Shown here: positions 1-9,758 of the stretch, in pieces
Numbering within the stretch: position 1 is the stretch's first letter
Layout: each line of letters begins with the position of its first letter
Source of the DNA: Sphingobium sp.
GTDB taxonomy: Bacteria > Pseudomonadota > Alphaproteobacteria > Sphingomonadales > Sphingomonadaceae
Direction: 5' to 3'
NCBI GenBank assembly: GCA_003248935.1
Contig: QFQF01000012.1
Location: 62,001-126,000, forward strand
DNA: 64,000 nucleotides
The notes under the pieces: generated by a model
What the model saw: only the letters and a program-made list of their open reading frames with translations
Databases searched by the model: none
What the model was told of the DNA's origin: nothing
Program-made: the position numbers and the translations under genes

Positions 1-101
1 GCAGCCAGCGCGCCGGACGCCGCGAATACGAAGATGCCGACGATGCTCAGGCTTTCGAGCACCGCGCCAATATGGCTGACAAGGATTGGGGGGGAGGACA
101 T
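1..101 (-). CDS. TRIC/UPF0126-type membrane protein (N-terminal fragment)
   Basis: Only the first 33 codons lie in the window, reading leftward from an ATG at 101. An AGGGG Shine-Dalgarno-like run lies a few bases upstream. The visible peptide contains the stretch GIFVFAASGALA, which is the first membrane helix typical of the TRIC/UPF0126 (YicG-like) family of small cation-channel-like proteins. The rest is off the edge, so the family call rests on this one helix. It is divergent from the DUF4242 gene that starts at 229. The function in bacteria of this family is poorly defined; glycine uptake or cation conductance has been proposed for relatives. Confidence 0.6.
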   Translation of the reverse strand, partial: MSSPPILVSHIGAVLESLSIVGIFVFAASGALA

Positions 102-228
102 GCGCCCCTGTTAGCAAGCGAAGCCCCGTCCGGTAAGATCACCCCTGCACATTGTCCCGATCACACCCTTTCCTCCGCGATCGCGCAGCGGCATCAGACA
201 TAAACCGGAAATCATCGGGAGCAGGACC

Positions 229-504
229 ATGAAGAGCTATCTGATAGAACGTGACGTGCCGGGGATCGGCGACCTCTCGGCGGAAGCAATGCGCGACGCC
301 GCCGCCAGATCGAACGCCGCGCTGGCGCAACTGGGGCCCAGAGTTCAATGGGTGGAGTCCTTCGTGGCGGGCGGAACGACCTTCTGCCGCTACCGTGCGG
401 AGGATGAGGCCGTGATCCATGAGCATGCCCGGCTGAGCGGCTTTCCCGTCAGCCGGATCACGGAAATCCGGACGGTGATCGATCCGACCACCGCCACGGC
501 CTGA
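229..504 (+). CDS. DUF4242 (SCO4226-like, possibly nickel-binding) protein
   Basis: This 91-residue protein matches the DUF4242 pattern throughout: an N-terminal strand (SYLIERDVPG), a central LGPRVQWVESFV block, and the C-terminal run of HARLSGFPV followed by EIRTVIDPTTA. A Streptomyces member (SCO4226) has been reported to bind nickel; the physiological role is otherwise unknown. GGGAGCAGG lies just before the ATG and supports this start. It has no signal peptide, so it is cytosolic. A gene for a small exported protein and a GlxA-type regulator follow on the same strand, so the three may be co-transcribed, but the 170-base gap contains a hairpin (530-549). Confidence 0.8.
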   Translation: MKSYLIERDVPGIGDLSAEAMRDAAARSNAALAQLGPRVQWVESFVAGGTTFCRYRAEDEAVIHEHARLSGFPVSRITEIRTVIDPTTATA

Positions 505-529
505 CAAACCGAACGGGCCGTACCATGCC

Positions 530-549
530 GGGCAGCGACCATGCTGCCC
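530..549 (+). terminator. Hairpin after the DUF4242 gene, weak terminator
   Basis: GGGCAGC (530-536) pairs perfectly with GCTGCCC (543-549) around a six-base loop, 25 bases after the DUF4242 stop. No T-run follows, so it may be a rho-independent-like pause, an mRNA 3'-end stabiliser or neither. Confidence 0.3.
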
Positions 550-677
550 ATATGACTGAAAACAGAACCGAACCTTGAAAGGGTTTCCGCCGGGCGCAGC
601 ATGCGCCGGCGGGCTTCGGCGGCGCGGGGCGCCGGGGCAGCGGGTCGCAACCGCGAATAGGCCGATCGAGGATGACG

Positions 678-929
678 ATGGACAACAGGAAATGGCACGC
701 TGCCCTGCTGGTCGCGACCGGCGGCATGATCGCCGCGCTGGCATGCAGCATTGCCGGGAATGGAGGAACGGTCGCCACCGACCGGAGCGGCGATGACCCA
801 ACCGCGCGACTTGCCCCGCAACCCGTCCGGTATCATTGTCGCGACGAGGCAGGTGACGGCGCGGCCTGCCACTATCTGGCCGCACTGGACAGGCGGGAGG
901 GCTTCGTCCCGTTCCCGCCCCGCACCTGA
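678..929 (+). CDS. Small exported hypothetical protein
   Basis: An 83-residue product whose N-terminus (DNRKWHAALLVATGGMIAAL) has a charged start followed by a hydrophobic run, as in a signal peptide or single membrane anchor. The rest is polar and carries two cysteines (in YHCRDE and AACHYL) that could form a disulfide outside the cytoplasm. The ATG at 678 was chosen because GAGG sits about six bases before it; the ATG at 672 lies directly against that GAGG. I do not recognise the family. The gene ends 26 bases before the start of the AraC-type regulator, suggesting co-transcription. It could be a chance frame in GC-rich DNA, but the signal-like N-terminus argues for a real gene. Confidence 0.45.
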   Translation: MDNRKWHAALLVATGGMIAALACSIAGNGGTVATDRSGDDPTARLAPQPVRYHCRDEAGDGAACHYLAALDRREGFVPFPPRT

Positions 930-955
930 CCGGCATGCAGGGAGCGGGAGGCATC

Positions 956-1969
956 ATGCTGGACGTGACCGTCGTACTGCTGAGCGATGGACTGTCATCC
1001 ACCTACATCATGCCGGTGGAGATATTCCATTCGGCGGGCGCACTCTGGAACGCGCTGCAGGGGACTGCACCCACGCCCGCCTTCCGGGTGCGCACGGTCG
1101 CGCCGGGTGGCGGGCAGGTAAAGAGCCCCTATGGCCTTTCGCTCCATGCCGAGGCACGACTCGACGACATCGCGCAAACCGACATCATCATCGTGCCGAC
1201 ATCGGGCATGGACCTGGACGCCAAGCTGGCGGAGAACCGCGCGCTCATCCCATGGCTGCGCCGGCATCATGATCAGGGCGCCTACATCGTCGGCGTCTGC
1301 ATGGGATCGGCCTACCTGGCGGAAGCGGGCCTGCTCGACGGGCGGATCGCGACGACGCACTGGGCGGTCAGCGACGACCTGTCCCGGCGCTATCCGGATG
1401 TCCTCTGGCGCCCCGACCTGTTCGTGACGGAGGACAGCCGGGTCGTGTGCAGCGGCGGCGTATGCGGGTCGATCGACGTCAGCCTCTACCTTGTCGAGAA
1501 ATTCTGCGGTCACGACATCGCGGTGCAGTGCGCGAAGGCCCTCCTGCTGCCAATGCCACGCATCCTACAGTCCGGCTATGCGATGCTGCCCGTGTCGCAA
1601 CCGCATGACGATGCGTGCATCCGCGCCGTCGAAGAACATATGCAGGCGCGTTATCGCGACAATCTGTCCACCCAGATGCTCGCCGCGCTCGCGGGCCTGG
1701 GCACGCGTACCTTCGTGCGCCGTTTCAAGGCCGCGACCGGCCGCGTCCCCGCCGAATATCTCCAGGCCCTGCGTATCCAGGCGGCAAAGGCGATGCTGGA
1801 GAAGGACAATGCCTCGATCCAGTCGATAGCGACAGCGACCGGTTACAACGACGTTGCCTTCTTCCGGGCTCTTTTCAAGCGCTCGACCGGCATGACCCCG
1901 GCCGACTATCGCGCCCATTTTGCGCCGATGCATGTCCGGGGGGAGGCGATGCCAGCAATCGGCGCCTGA
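956..1969 (+). CDS. GlxA-type transcriptional regulator (DJ-1/PfpI + AraC HTH)
   Basis: A 337-residue regulator. Residues about 1-200 form a class-I glutamine-amidotransferase-like (DJ-1/PfpI) sensor domain with the nucleophile-elbow motif GVCMGSAYLAEAG. Residues about 225-325 form an AraC-type double helix-turn-helix (LGTRTFVRRFKAATGRVPAE, then GYNDVAFFRALFKRSTGMTP). The start at 956 follows GGGAGGCATC; an upstream ATG at 935 would add seven residues without a better ribosome-binding site. Members of this family usually activate neighbouring catabolic or stress genes; the target here is unknown. The nearest candidates are the DUF4242 and small exported genes just upstream. The gene is followed by a perfect 11-bp hairpin that separates it from the convergent lpd. 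Confidence 0.88.
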   Translation: MLDVTVVLLSDGLSSTYIMPVEIFHSAGALWNALQGTAPTPAFRVRTVAPGGGQVKSPYGLSLHAEARLDDIAQTDIIIVPTSGMDLDAKLAENRALIPWLRRHHDQGAYIVGVCMGSAYLAEAGLLDGRIATTHWAVSDDLSRRYPDVLWRPDLFVTEDSRVVCSGGVCGSIDVSLYLVEKFCGHDIAVQCAKALLLPMPRILQSGYAMLPVSQPHDDACIRAVEEHMQARYRDNLSTQMLAALAGLGTRTFVRRFKAATGRVPAEYLQALRIQAAKAMLEKDNASIQSIATATGYNDVAFFRALFKRSTGMTPADYRAHFAPMHVRGEAMPAIGA

Positions 1970-1990
1970 ACGTTTCCCGTCCCCGAAAAC

Positions 1991-2030
1991 ACGAAACCCG
2001 GCCAGATCGACGATCGGACCGGGTTTCGTT
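1991..2030. terminator. Bidirectional terminator between glxA-like gene and lpd
   Basis: ACGAAACCCGG (1991-2001) pairs perfectly with CCGGGTTTCGT (2019-2029) around a 17-base loop that itself contains GATCGACGATC. It sits between two convergent stop codons (1969 and 2048). T-runs are short on both sides, so the termination strength is uncertain. Confidence 0.65.
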
Positions 2031-2047
2031 ATCAGGCGCCGGATGCG

Positions 2048-3448
2048 TCAGATGTGGATGGGCTTGCCCGTCACCGCCATCGCCGCTTCCTTGATCGCCT
2101 CGTTATGCGTCGGGTGCGCGTGGCAGGTATAGGCGATATCCTCGCTGGACGCGCCGAACTCCATGGCCTGCGCCGCCTGCGCGATCATCGTGCCCGCCGG
2201 GGCGGCGATGATCCAGACGCCCAGAACCTTGTCGGTCTCGGCATCGGCGATGATCTTCACGAAACCGTCGGTGTCCTTGATCGCCTTCGCGCGGCTGTTC
2301 GCCAGCATCGGGAACTTGCCGACCTTGACCGCACCCTTCTCCTTCGCCGCTTCCTCGGTGAGGCCGACACCGGCGATTTCCGGATGGGTGTAGACGACGG
2401 ACGGGATCACGTCATGGTTCACGATGCCGGTCAGGCCCGCAATGTTCTCCGCCACCGCAACGCCCTCATCCTCGGCCTTGTGCGCCAGCATCGGGCCAGG
2501 GATCACGTCGCCGATCGCCCAGACACCGTCGACCTTGGTCGCGAAGTCGTGGTCGGTCTCGATCTGACCGCGCTTGTTCACTTCCAGACCGATCTTGTCG
2601 AGGCTCAGGCCGTCGGTGTTCGGCTTGCGGCCGATCGCGACCAGAACGACATCCGCCTCGATCGTCTCGGCGGCACCGCCAGCGGCCGGCTCGACGGTGA
2701 CGGTCGCCTTCTTGCCCTTCACCGCAACGCCCGTGACCTTGGTGGAGGTCTTGATCTCGAAGCCCTGCTTCTTGAACAGCTTGTTCGCTTCCTTGCGGAC
2801 CTCGCCGTCCATGCCGGGCAAGATCTGGTCGAGGAACTCGACGACCGTCACCTTGGCGCCAAGGCGCTTCCACACCGAACCGAGTTCCAGCCCGATGACG
2901 CCACCACCGATGACGACCATGTGCTCGGGCACCTTCTGGAGCGCGATCGCACCAGTCGAATCGACGACGATACCCTTGTCATTGTCGACCTCGACGCCGG
3001 GCAGCGGCGTGACCGAGGAGCCGGTCGCGATAACGATGTTCTTCGCGCTCTTCTTCTCGCCCGCGACCTCGATGGTGTGCGCGTCGACGAAGGTCGCCAG
3101 TCCCTTCAGCCAGTCGATCTTGTTCTTCTTGAACAGGAACTCGATACCACCGGTCAGGCCCTTAACGGCGTCATCCTTGTCGGCGAGCATCGCGGGCAGG
3201 TCCAGTTCGGCGCCCTTGATCTTGATGCCGTGCTTCTCCAGCGCGCCGGAACTCGCCTCGTGAAACAGCTCGGATGCGTTCAGCAGCGCCTTGGACGGAA
3301 TGCAACCGACGTTCAGGCAGGTGCCGCCCAGCGTCGCACGGCTTTCCGCGCACGCGGTCTTCAGGCCCAGTTGCGCGGCCCGGATCGCCGCGACGTAACC
3401 GCCGGGGCCCGAACCGATCACAATGACGTCGTAGTCGTAATCAGCCAT
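2048..3448 (-). CDS. lpdA: Dihydrolipoyl dehydrogenase (E3)
   Basis: A 466-residue FAD-dependent pyridine-nucleotide-disulfide oxidoreductase. It reoxidises the dihydrolipoyl group of the 2-oxoglutarate dehydrogenase E2 with NAD+. Visible features are the FAD motif GSGPGGY near residue 12, the redox pair GGTCLNVGCIPSK (Cys44 and Cys49), the NAD-binding GGGVIGLELGS, the second FAD motif WAIGDVIPGPMLAH, and the C-terminal HPTHNEA with the catalytic His-Glu dyad near residue 445. The length is normal for the family. It is the last gene of the block sucD-sucA-sucB-lpd, 65 bases after sucB. That position makes it the E3 of the 2-oxoglutarate complex, although E3 may be shared with pyruvate dehydrogenase. 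Confidence 0.97.
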   Translation of the reverse strand: MADYDYDVIVIGSGPGGYVAAIRAAQLGLKTACAESRATLGGTCLNVGCIPSKALLNASELFHEASSGALEKHGIKIKGAELDLPAMLADKDDAVKGLTGGIEFLFKKNKIDWLKGLATFVDAHTIEVAGEKKSAKNIVIATGSSVTPLPGVEVDNDKGIVVDSTGAIALQKVPEHMVVIGGGVIGLELGSVWKRLGAKVTVVEFLDQILPGMDGEVRKEANKLFKKQGFEIKTSTKVTGVAVKGKKATVTVEPAAGGAAETIEADVVLVAIGRKPNTDGLSLDKIGLEVNKRGQIETDHDFATKVDGVWAIGDVIPGPMLAHKAEDEGVAVAENIAGLTGIVNHDVIPSVVYTHPEIAGVGLTEEAAKEKGAVKVGKFPMLANSRAKAIKDTDGFVKIIADAETDKVLGVWIIAAPAGTMIAQAAQAMEFGASSEDIAYTCHAHPTHNEAIKEAAMAVTGKPIHI

Positions 3449-3513
3449 CGTTCGTCTTCCTCATCGTGCGCCCGTACAAAGCAGGAGCACCGGTATGTGT
3501 CGTTTCGAAGACC

Positions 3514-4770
3514 TTACAGGTCGATCAGCAGGCGCGTCGGATCCTCGATCGCGTTCTTGACCGCGACAAGGAACGTCACCGCTTCGCGACCGTCAATCAG
3601 GCGATGGTCGTAGCTGAGCGCGAGATACATCATCGGGCGGATCACGATCTGACCGTCACGGACGACCGGGCGGTCCTCGATGCGGTGCAGGCCGAGGACG
3701 GCCGACTGCGGCGGGTTGATGATCGGCGTCGACATCAGCGATCCGAACACGCCGCCGTTGGAGATCGTGAAGGTACCGCCCTTCATGTCCTCCATGGTGA
3801 GCGCGCCTTCCTTCGCCTTCTTGCCGAAATCACCGATCGTCTTCTCGATCTGCGCGACGCTCATGCTCTCCGCATTGCGGATGACCGGCACGACCAAGCC
3901 GTTCGGCGCGGAGACAGCGACCGAGATGTCGGCGAAGTTGTTGTAGACGATCTCGTCGCCCTCGATCTGGCCGTTGACGCCCGGAATGTCCTTCAGCGCC
4001 ATGCACACGGCCTTCGTGAAGAAGCCCATGAAGCCGAGGCGAACGCCGTGCTTCTTCTCGAACAGGTCCTTGTACTTCGCACGCGCGGCGATGACCTCGG
4101 TCATGTCGACATCGTTGAAGGTGGTGAGAAGAGCGGCAGTGTTCTGCGCTTCCTTCAGGCGCTTGGCGACCGTCTGGCGCAGGCGGGTCATCTTGACCCG
4201 TTCCTGTGCACGGCCCGGACCGGCGGCAGGCGCACTGGCGGCCGGGGCGGCGGCAGGCGTCGCTGCGGCGGCCTTCGCCGTACCGGCGGCGACAGCAGCC
4301 ATCACGTCATCCTTGGTCAGGCGACCGTCCTTGCCGCTGCCCTTGATCTTGCTGGGATCAAGGCCATGTTCCAGCACCAGTCGGCGCACGGCGGGCGAGA
4401 GGGTAAGGTTGCCACCATCCTCATCCGCCGGGGCGGATGCGGCAGGCACGGGTGCAGCAGCAGCCGGGGCGGCAGCGGGCGCGGGTGCCGGGGCCGAAGC
4501 CGCGGCGGGCGCCGGGCTCGCGGCGGCAGCGCCGCCCTCCTCGATCATCGCGATCAGCGCGCCGACATTGACGGTATCGCCTTCCTTGACGAGTTGCTGC
4601 CCCATCACGCCCGCGACGGGCGAGGGCACGTCGACAGCGACCTTGTCGGTCTCCAGCGAACAGATGGGCTCATCGAGCGCGACGGCCTCGCCGGGCTTCT
4701 TCAGCCACTGGCCGACGGTGGCCTCGGTGACGGACTCGCCCAGGACGGGCACTTTGACTTCGGTTGCCAT
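3514..4770 (-). CDS. sucB: 2-oxoglutarate dehydrogenase E2 (succinyltransferase)
   Basis: This 418-residue protein is the core acyltransferase of the 2-oxoglutarate dehydrogenase complex and moves the succinyl group from lipoamide to CoA. Residues 1-76 form one lipoyl domain, with the lipoylated lysine in [12 protein letters not shown] (Lys43). A long Ala/Pro linker follows, then a peripheral-subunit-binding domain near residues 125-160 ([19 protein letters not shown]). The catalytic domain ends with [13 protein letters not shown], which holds the active-site His and Asp near residue 389. A single lipoyl domain and the SucB-type E2 sequence distinguish it from pyruvate E2. It starts eight bases after the sucA stop, so translation is probably coupled. 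Confidence 0.96.
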   Translation of the reverse strand: MATEVKVPVLGESVTEATVGQWLKKPGEAVALDEPICSLETDKVAVDVPSPVAGVMGQQLVKEGDTVNVGALIAMIEEGGAAAASPAPAAASAPAPAPAAAPAAAAPVPAASAPADEDGGNLTLSPAVRRLVLEHGLDPSKIKGSGKDGRLTKDDVMAAVAAGTAKAAAATPAAAPAASAPAAGPGRAQERVKMTRLRQTVAKRLKEAQNTAALLTTFNDVDMTEVIAARAKYKDLFEKKHGVRLGFMGFFTKAVCMALKDIPGVNGQIEGDEIVYNNFADISVAVSAPNGLVVPVIRNAESMSVAQIEKTIGDFGKKAKEGALTMEDMKGGTFTISNGGVFGSLMSTPIINPPQSAVLGLHRIEDRPVVRDGQIVIRPMMYLALSYDHRLIDGREAVTFLVAVKNAIEDPTRLLIDL

Positions 4771-4778
4771 GATGCTGT

Positions 4779-7580
4779 TCAGCCCTTCTTCTGGCGGCGG
4801 ATTTCAGTACGGACGCTGTGACCCAGCGCATCGGCGACGAGCGCACCTTGTTCGGCGAGGTGACGCTTGGCAAGGCCGGTGGCCGGCGATGCCGACGCCT
4901 TGCGGCCGGCGTAGCGCGCGCGCATCGGCGCCTTGCCCGCCTTTTCCAGCGCTTCCTCGATATAGGGCTCGACGAAGAACCATGCGCCGTTGTTGCGCGG
5001 CTCTTCCTGGCACCAGATCACTTCCTCGAGGTTGGTCATCCGCTTCAACCGAACGGCAAGCGCCTCGGTCGCGAACGGATAGATCTGCTCGATGCGGACG
5101 ATCTGGGTGTTCTTGTCACCAGCCGCGTCGCGGGCCTCGATCAGGTCATAGGCAACCTTGCCCGAGCAGAGCACGAGGCGCTTCGTCTCCGCATCTGGCG
5201 CCGGATTGGTGTCCGACAGGATGCGCTTGAAGTGCGTCTCTCCCTGGAAGTCCTCGGCCTTGCTGACCGCCAGCTTGTGACGGAGCAGAGATTTCGGCGT
5301 CATCATGATCAGCGGCTTGCGGAACGGCCGCAGCATCTGCCGACGCAGGATATGGAAGTAGTTGGCCGGCGTCGTACAGTTCGCGACCTGGATGTTCCCC
5401 TCGGCGCAGAGCTGGAGATAGCGCTCCAGTCGTGCCGACGAGTGCTCCGGCCCCTGCCCTTCATAACCGTGAGGCAGCAGCACGACGAGGCCGTTGGCGC
5501 GCAGCCACTTGCTCTCCGACGAAGAAATATACTGGTCGAAGATGATCTGGGCGCCGTTCGCGAAGTCGCCGAACTGTGCTTCCCAGAGGACCAGCGACTT
5601 GGGATCGGCCATGGCGAAACCATATTCGAAACCCAGAACGCCATATTCGGACAGCGGCGAGTCCAGCACCTCGAACCGGCCGTGCGGTACGGTGGAAAGC
5701 GGGATATACTTGTTTTCGGTATCCTGATCGACCCAGACCGCGTGCCGCTGGCTGAATGTGCCGCGTCCCGAATCCTGACCCGACAGGCGGATGCCGTAGC
5801 CTTCCGTCAGCAGCGAGCCGAAGGCCAGCGCCTCACCGGTCGCCCAGTCGAAATTCTCCCCGGTCTTGAACATCTGCGCCTTGGCATCGAGCACGCGGCG
5901 CAACGTCTTGTGGACATTGTGCCCCTCGGGAACCGTCGTCAGCGTGCGGCCAAGGCTGTCGAACAGCTTGGTCGGGATGGCGCTGCCGATGTTCTGGCGC
6001 GCGGTTTCCTGATCGGCCGGCTGATGCAGGCCTGACCAGCGACCGGCGAACCAGTCCGCCTTGTTGGCCTTGTAGCTCTTGGCGGCCTCGAACTCGACCT
6101 CCAGCGTGTCGGTGAATTCCTTGGCGACGTCTGCTGTGAAGCTCTCGTCGATGACGCCCTCGGCCTTCAGACGCGCGGCATAGACCTTGCTGACCGACGG
6201 ATGTTGGCGGATCTTCGCGTACATCAGCGGCTGGGTGAAGCCCGGCTCGTCACCTTCGTTGTGACCGAAGCGGCGATAGCACCACATGTCGATCACAATG
6301 TCGCGGTGGAAGGTCTGGCGATATTCCATCGCCAGCTTGCACGCGAAGGTCACGGCTTCGGGATCGTCGCCATTGACGTGCAGGATCGGCGCCTGGACAC
6401 CCTTCGCGACATCGCTCGGATAGGGCGAGCCACGCGAGAACTGCGGCGAGGTGGTGAAGCCGATCTGGTTGTTGATGATGAAGTGGATGCAACCGCCAGT
6501 GTTGTAGCCGCTGACGCCGGAGAAGCCGAGGCATTCCCAGACGATGCCTTGCCCCGCGAACGCAGCGTCGCCGTGGATCAGGACAGGCAGAACCTGCTCG
6601 TGCTTGGCCAAATCGTCGCGAAACGTCTGCTGCGCCCGAACCTTGCCCAGCACGATCGGGTCGACCGTTTCCAGATGCGACGGGTTGGGCACCAGGCTCA
6701 TGTGCACCTTGATGCCATCGAACTCGCGGTCGGTGGACGTACCCAGGTGATACTTCACGTCGCCCGATCCGCCGACATCCTCCGGATTGGCGGTGCCGCC
6801 GGAAAATTCATGGAAAATGACGCGGAAGCCCTTGGCGAGGACGTTGGCGAGGACGTTCAGGCGGCCGCGATGGGCCATGCCGTAGACGATCTCGCGCACG
6901 CCCTGAGCGCCGCCATATTTGATCACGGCTTCGAGCGCCGGAATCATCGACTCGCCACCGTCCAGGCCGAAGCGCTTGGTGCCGACATATTTCTTGCCCA
7001 GGAACTTCTCATATTCCTCGGCGTGGATGACCTTCGACAGGATCGCCTTCTTGCCCTCGGGCGTGAAGTGGATTTCCTTGTCCTTGCCTTCCATCCGGTC
7101 CTGAAGGAAGCGGCGTTCCTCCACGTCCGTGATGTGCATGTATTCAAGGCCGACATTGCCGCAATAATTGGCGCGCAGAATGCCGACCAGTTCGCGCACG
7201 GTCGCATATTCCAGACCCAGCGAACCGCCCAGATAAACCTTGCGGTCGAGCGCGGCGCCGGTGAAGCCGTGATATTCCGGGGTCAGATCGGCCGGCAGCT
7301 CGCGCTGCGAAAGGCCGAGCGGATCGAGGTTCGCGGCAAGGTGGCCACGGACGCGATAGGTGCGGATCAGCATCATCGCACGGATCGAATCGCCCGCCGC
7401 CTGCTGCACTTCCGCGTCGGACAGTCCCTTGCCCGCCGCCTGGGCCTTCGCCTTGATCTCGACGGCCATCTGGGTGGGATCGAGACCGGCGGTCAGCGCG
7501 TCGGTGTCGGTCGGCGGCCAGTTCGGCCGGGCCCAGCTCGGTCCCTGCTCGACTTCGAAATCCTGGTTCTCGTAACCCAT
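4779..7580 (-). CDS. sucA: 2-oxoglutarate dehydrogenase E1
   Basis: A 933-residue thiamine-diphosphate enzyme that decarboxylates 2-oxoglutarate and passes the succinyl group to SucB. The N-terminal segment is the family's E2-binding region ([20 protein letters not shown]). The [10 protein letters not shown] and [15 protein letters not shown] motifs belong to the thiamine-diphosphate site, and the C-terminal half is the transketolase-like pyrimidine-binding domain ([37 protein letters not shown]). The length is near the alphaproteobacterial norm. It is preceded by a 104-base spacer after sucD that folds into three consecutive hairpins, and followed at eight bases by sucB. Confidence 0.97.
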   Translation of the reverse strand: MGYENQDFEVEQGPSWARPNWPPTDTDALTAGLDPTQMAVEIKAKAQAAGKGLSDAEVQQAAGDSIRAMMLIRTYRVRGHLAANLDPLGLSQRELPADLTPEYHGFTGAALDRKVYLGGSLGLEYATVRELVGILRANYCGNVGLEYMHITDVEERRFLQDRMEGKDKEIHFTPEGKKAILSKVIHAEEYEKFLGKKYVGTKRFGLDGGESMIPALEAVIKYGGAQGVREIVYGMAHRGRLNVLANVLAKGFRVIFHEFSGGTANPEDVGGSGDVKYHLGTSTDREFDGIKVHMSLVPNPSHLETVDPIVLGKVRAQQTFRDDLAKHEQVLPVLIHGDAAFAGQGIVWECLGFSGVSGYNTGGCIHFIINNQIGFTTSPQFSRGSPYPSDVAKGVQAPILHVNGDDPEAVTFACKLAMEYRQTFHRDIVIDMWCYRRFGHNEGDEPGFTQPLMYAKIRQHPSVSKVYAARLKAEGVIDESFTADVAKEFTDTLEVEFEAAKSYKANKADWFAGRWSGLHQPADQETARQNIGSAIPTKLFDSLGRTLTTVPEGHNVHKTLRRVLDAKAQMFKTGENFDWATGEALAFGSLLTEGYGIRLSGQDSGRGTFSQRHAVWVDQDTENKYIPLSTVPHGRFEVLDSPLSEYGVLGFEYGFAMADPKSLVLWEAQFGDFANGAQIIFDQYISSSESKWLRANGLVVLLPHGYEGQGPEHSSARLERYLQLCAEGNIQVANCTTPANYFHILRRQMLRPFRKPLIMMTPKSLLRHKLAVSKAEDFQGETHFKRILSDTNPAPDAETKRLVLCSGKVAYDLIEARDAAGDKNTQIVRIEQIYPFATEALAVRLKRMTNLEEVIWCQEEPRNNGAWFFVEPYIEEALEKAGKAPMRARYAGRKASASPATGLAKRHLAEQGALVADALGHSVRTEIRRQKKG

Positions 7581-7622
7581 ATCACGGTCCTTTCGCGCGC
7601 CCGCACCGGCGGACGCCAGCTA

Positions 7623-7683
7623 GGGGGTGCAGCCCCCGGCACGGCGGCCGCGCCGTCCCAACGGCGCGACCGTCTTTTCGGTC
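7623..7683 (-). other. Three tandem hairpins in the sucD-sucA spacer
   Basis: Three perfect stems lie side by side: GGGGG/CCCCC (7623-7627 with 7633-7637), CGCGCCGT/ACGGCGCG (7649-7656 with 7661-7668, four-base loop), and GACCG/CGGTC (7668-7672 with 7679-7683). The second and third share base 7668, so they compete at that position. None is followed by a U-run on the transcribed strand. They probably act on mRNA processing or stability between sucD and sucA. Confidence 0.5.
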
Positions 7684-7684
7684 T

Positions 7685-8569
7685 TCAGCCCTTCAGGACT
7701 TCCAGAAGGGTGGTGCCCAGTTCCGACGGGCTCGCCGCGACCTTGATGCCGGCGGCTTCCATCGCGGCGATCTTGCTCTCGGCGTCGCCCTTGCCGCCCG
7801 ACACGATCGCACCGGCATGGCCCATGCGGCGGCCCGGAGGCGCCGTGCGGCCCGCGATGAAGCCGGCCATCGGCTTCTTGCGGCCCTTCTTCGCCTCATC
7901 GATCAGGAACTGCGCGGCCTGCTCCTCGGCGTCGCCGCCGATCTCGCCGATCATGATGATCGACTCGGTCGCGTCGTCGGCCAGGAACAGCTCGAGCACG
8001 TCGATGAAGTTCGTGCCGTTGACCGGGTCGCCGCCAATACCGACAGCGGTGGTCTGGCCAAGGCCCGCATTGGAGGTCTGGAACACGGCTTCATATGTAA
8101 GCGTGCCGGACCGGGAGACAACGCCGACCGAACCCTTCTTGAAGATGCTGCCGGGCATGATGCCGATCTTGCACTCGTTGGGGGTCAGGACGCCGGGGCA
8201 GTTCGGGCCGATCAGGCGCGACTTGCTGCCGGACAGAGAGCGCTTCACGCGCACCATGTCGAGCACCGGAATACCCTCGGTGATGCAGACGATCAGCGGG
8301 ATCTCTGCGTCGATCGCTTCCAGGATCGAGTCGGCCGCGAAGGGCGGTGGAACGTAGATGACCGATGCGTCGGCGCCGGTCTTTTCCTTGGCCTCAAGGA
8401 CGGTGCCGTACATCGGCAGGCCGATGTGGGTCGTACCACCCTTGCCGGGCGTCACGCCCGCGACCATCTGCGTGCCGTAGGCCAGCGCCTGCTCGGTATG
8501 GAAGGTGCCGGTGGCACCGGTCATACCCTGGGTGATGACCTTGGTGTTCTTGTTGACGAGGATCGACAT
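7685..8569 (-). CDS. sucD: Succinyl-CoA synthetase alpha subunit
   Basis: A 294-residue subunit that binds CoA and carries the phosphohistidine intermediate in the ADP/GDP-linked conversion of succinyl-CoA to succinate. The N-terminal CoA-binding Rossmann domain shows [16 protein letters not shown]. The segment [13 protein letters not shown] is typical of the family, and the phosphorylated histidine is in [18 protein letters not shown] (about His251). The length is typical. The beta-subunit gene sucC normally lies directly upstream of sucD, but here the upstream gene is mdh and no sucC is in the window, so the partner must be encoded elsewhere. It lies in the minus-strand TCA block. Confidence 0.97.
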   Translation of the reverse strand: MSILVNKNTKVITQGMTGATGTFHTEQALAYGTQMVAGVTPGKGGTTHIGLPMYGTVLEAKEKTGADASVIYVPPPFAADSILEAIDAEIPLIVCITEGIPVLDMVRVKRSLSGSKSRLIGPNCPGVLTPNECKIGIMPGSIFKKGSVGVVSRSGTLTYEAVFQTSNAGLGQTTAVGIGGDPVNGTNFIDVLELFLADDATESIIMIGEIGGDAEEQAAQFLIDEAKKGRKKPMAGFIAGRTAPPGRRMGHAGAIVSGGKGDAESKIAAMEAAGIKVAASPSELGTTLLEVLKG

Positions 8570-8610
8570 GCTTGCCCCTTCAGAAGGTGGAGTGGCAGTA
8601 CTTCAATGTC

Positions 8611-8647
8611 GACCCTCCCCGGGCTGCACACTTTCCTGGGGAGGGTC
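8611..8647 (-). other. Strong intercistronic hairpin between mdh and sucD
   Basis: GACCCTCCCC (8611-8620) pairs perfectly over 10 bp with GGGGAGGGTC (8638-8647) around a 17-base loop. It fills most of the 90-base gap between the mdh stop and the sucD start. There is no U-run on the transcribed strand, so partial termination or 3'-end protection of the mdh message is more likely than full termination. Confidence 0.5.
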
Positions 8648-8659
8648 GGTGCAGCTTTG

Positions 8660-9679
<1,020 letters not shown>

Positions 9680-9711
9680 TTAAGGTTTCAACCGCGCATG
9701 CGGCGGGCAGA

Positions 9712-9740
9712 GCAATTATCTTTGCAATTCATTCGCAATT
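9712..9740 (-). promoter_or_regulatory. Candidate mdh promoter/operator with phased GCAATT copies
   Basis: This AT-rich island lies in otherwise GC-rich DNA upstream of mdh. GCAATT occurs three times at 9712, 9724 and 9735, spaced 12 and 11 bases, about one helical turn. The last two form an imperfect dyad (TGCAATTCATTCGCA, 9723-9737) reminiscent of alphaproteobacterial Fur/Mur-type sites. A -10-like GATAAT reads on the minus strand at 9720-9715. The regulator is unknown. Confidence 0.35.
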
Positions 9741-9758
9741 GCATTAGGATGAAAACGG

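Noticed and set aside
6201..8357. Very long open frame on the plus strand opposite sucA and sucD (718 codons)
   Set aside because: It lies entirely antisense to two clearly real genes, shows no recognisable domain, and its composition is what GC-rich codon bias yields in the opposite frame.
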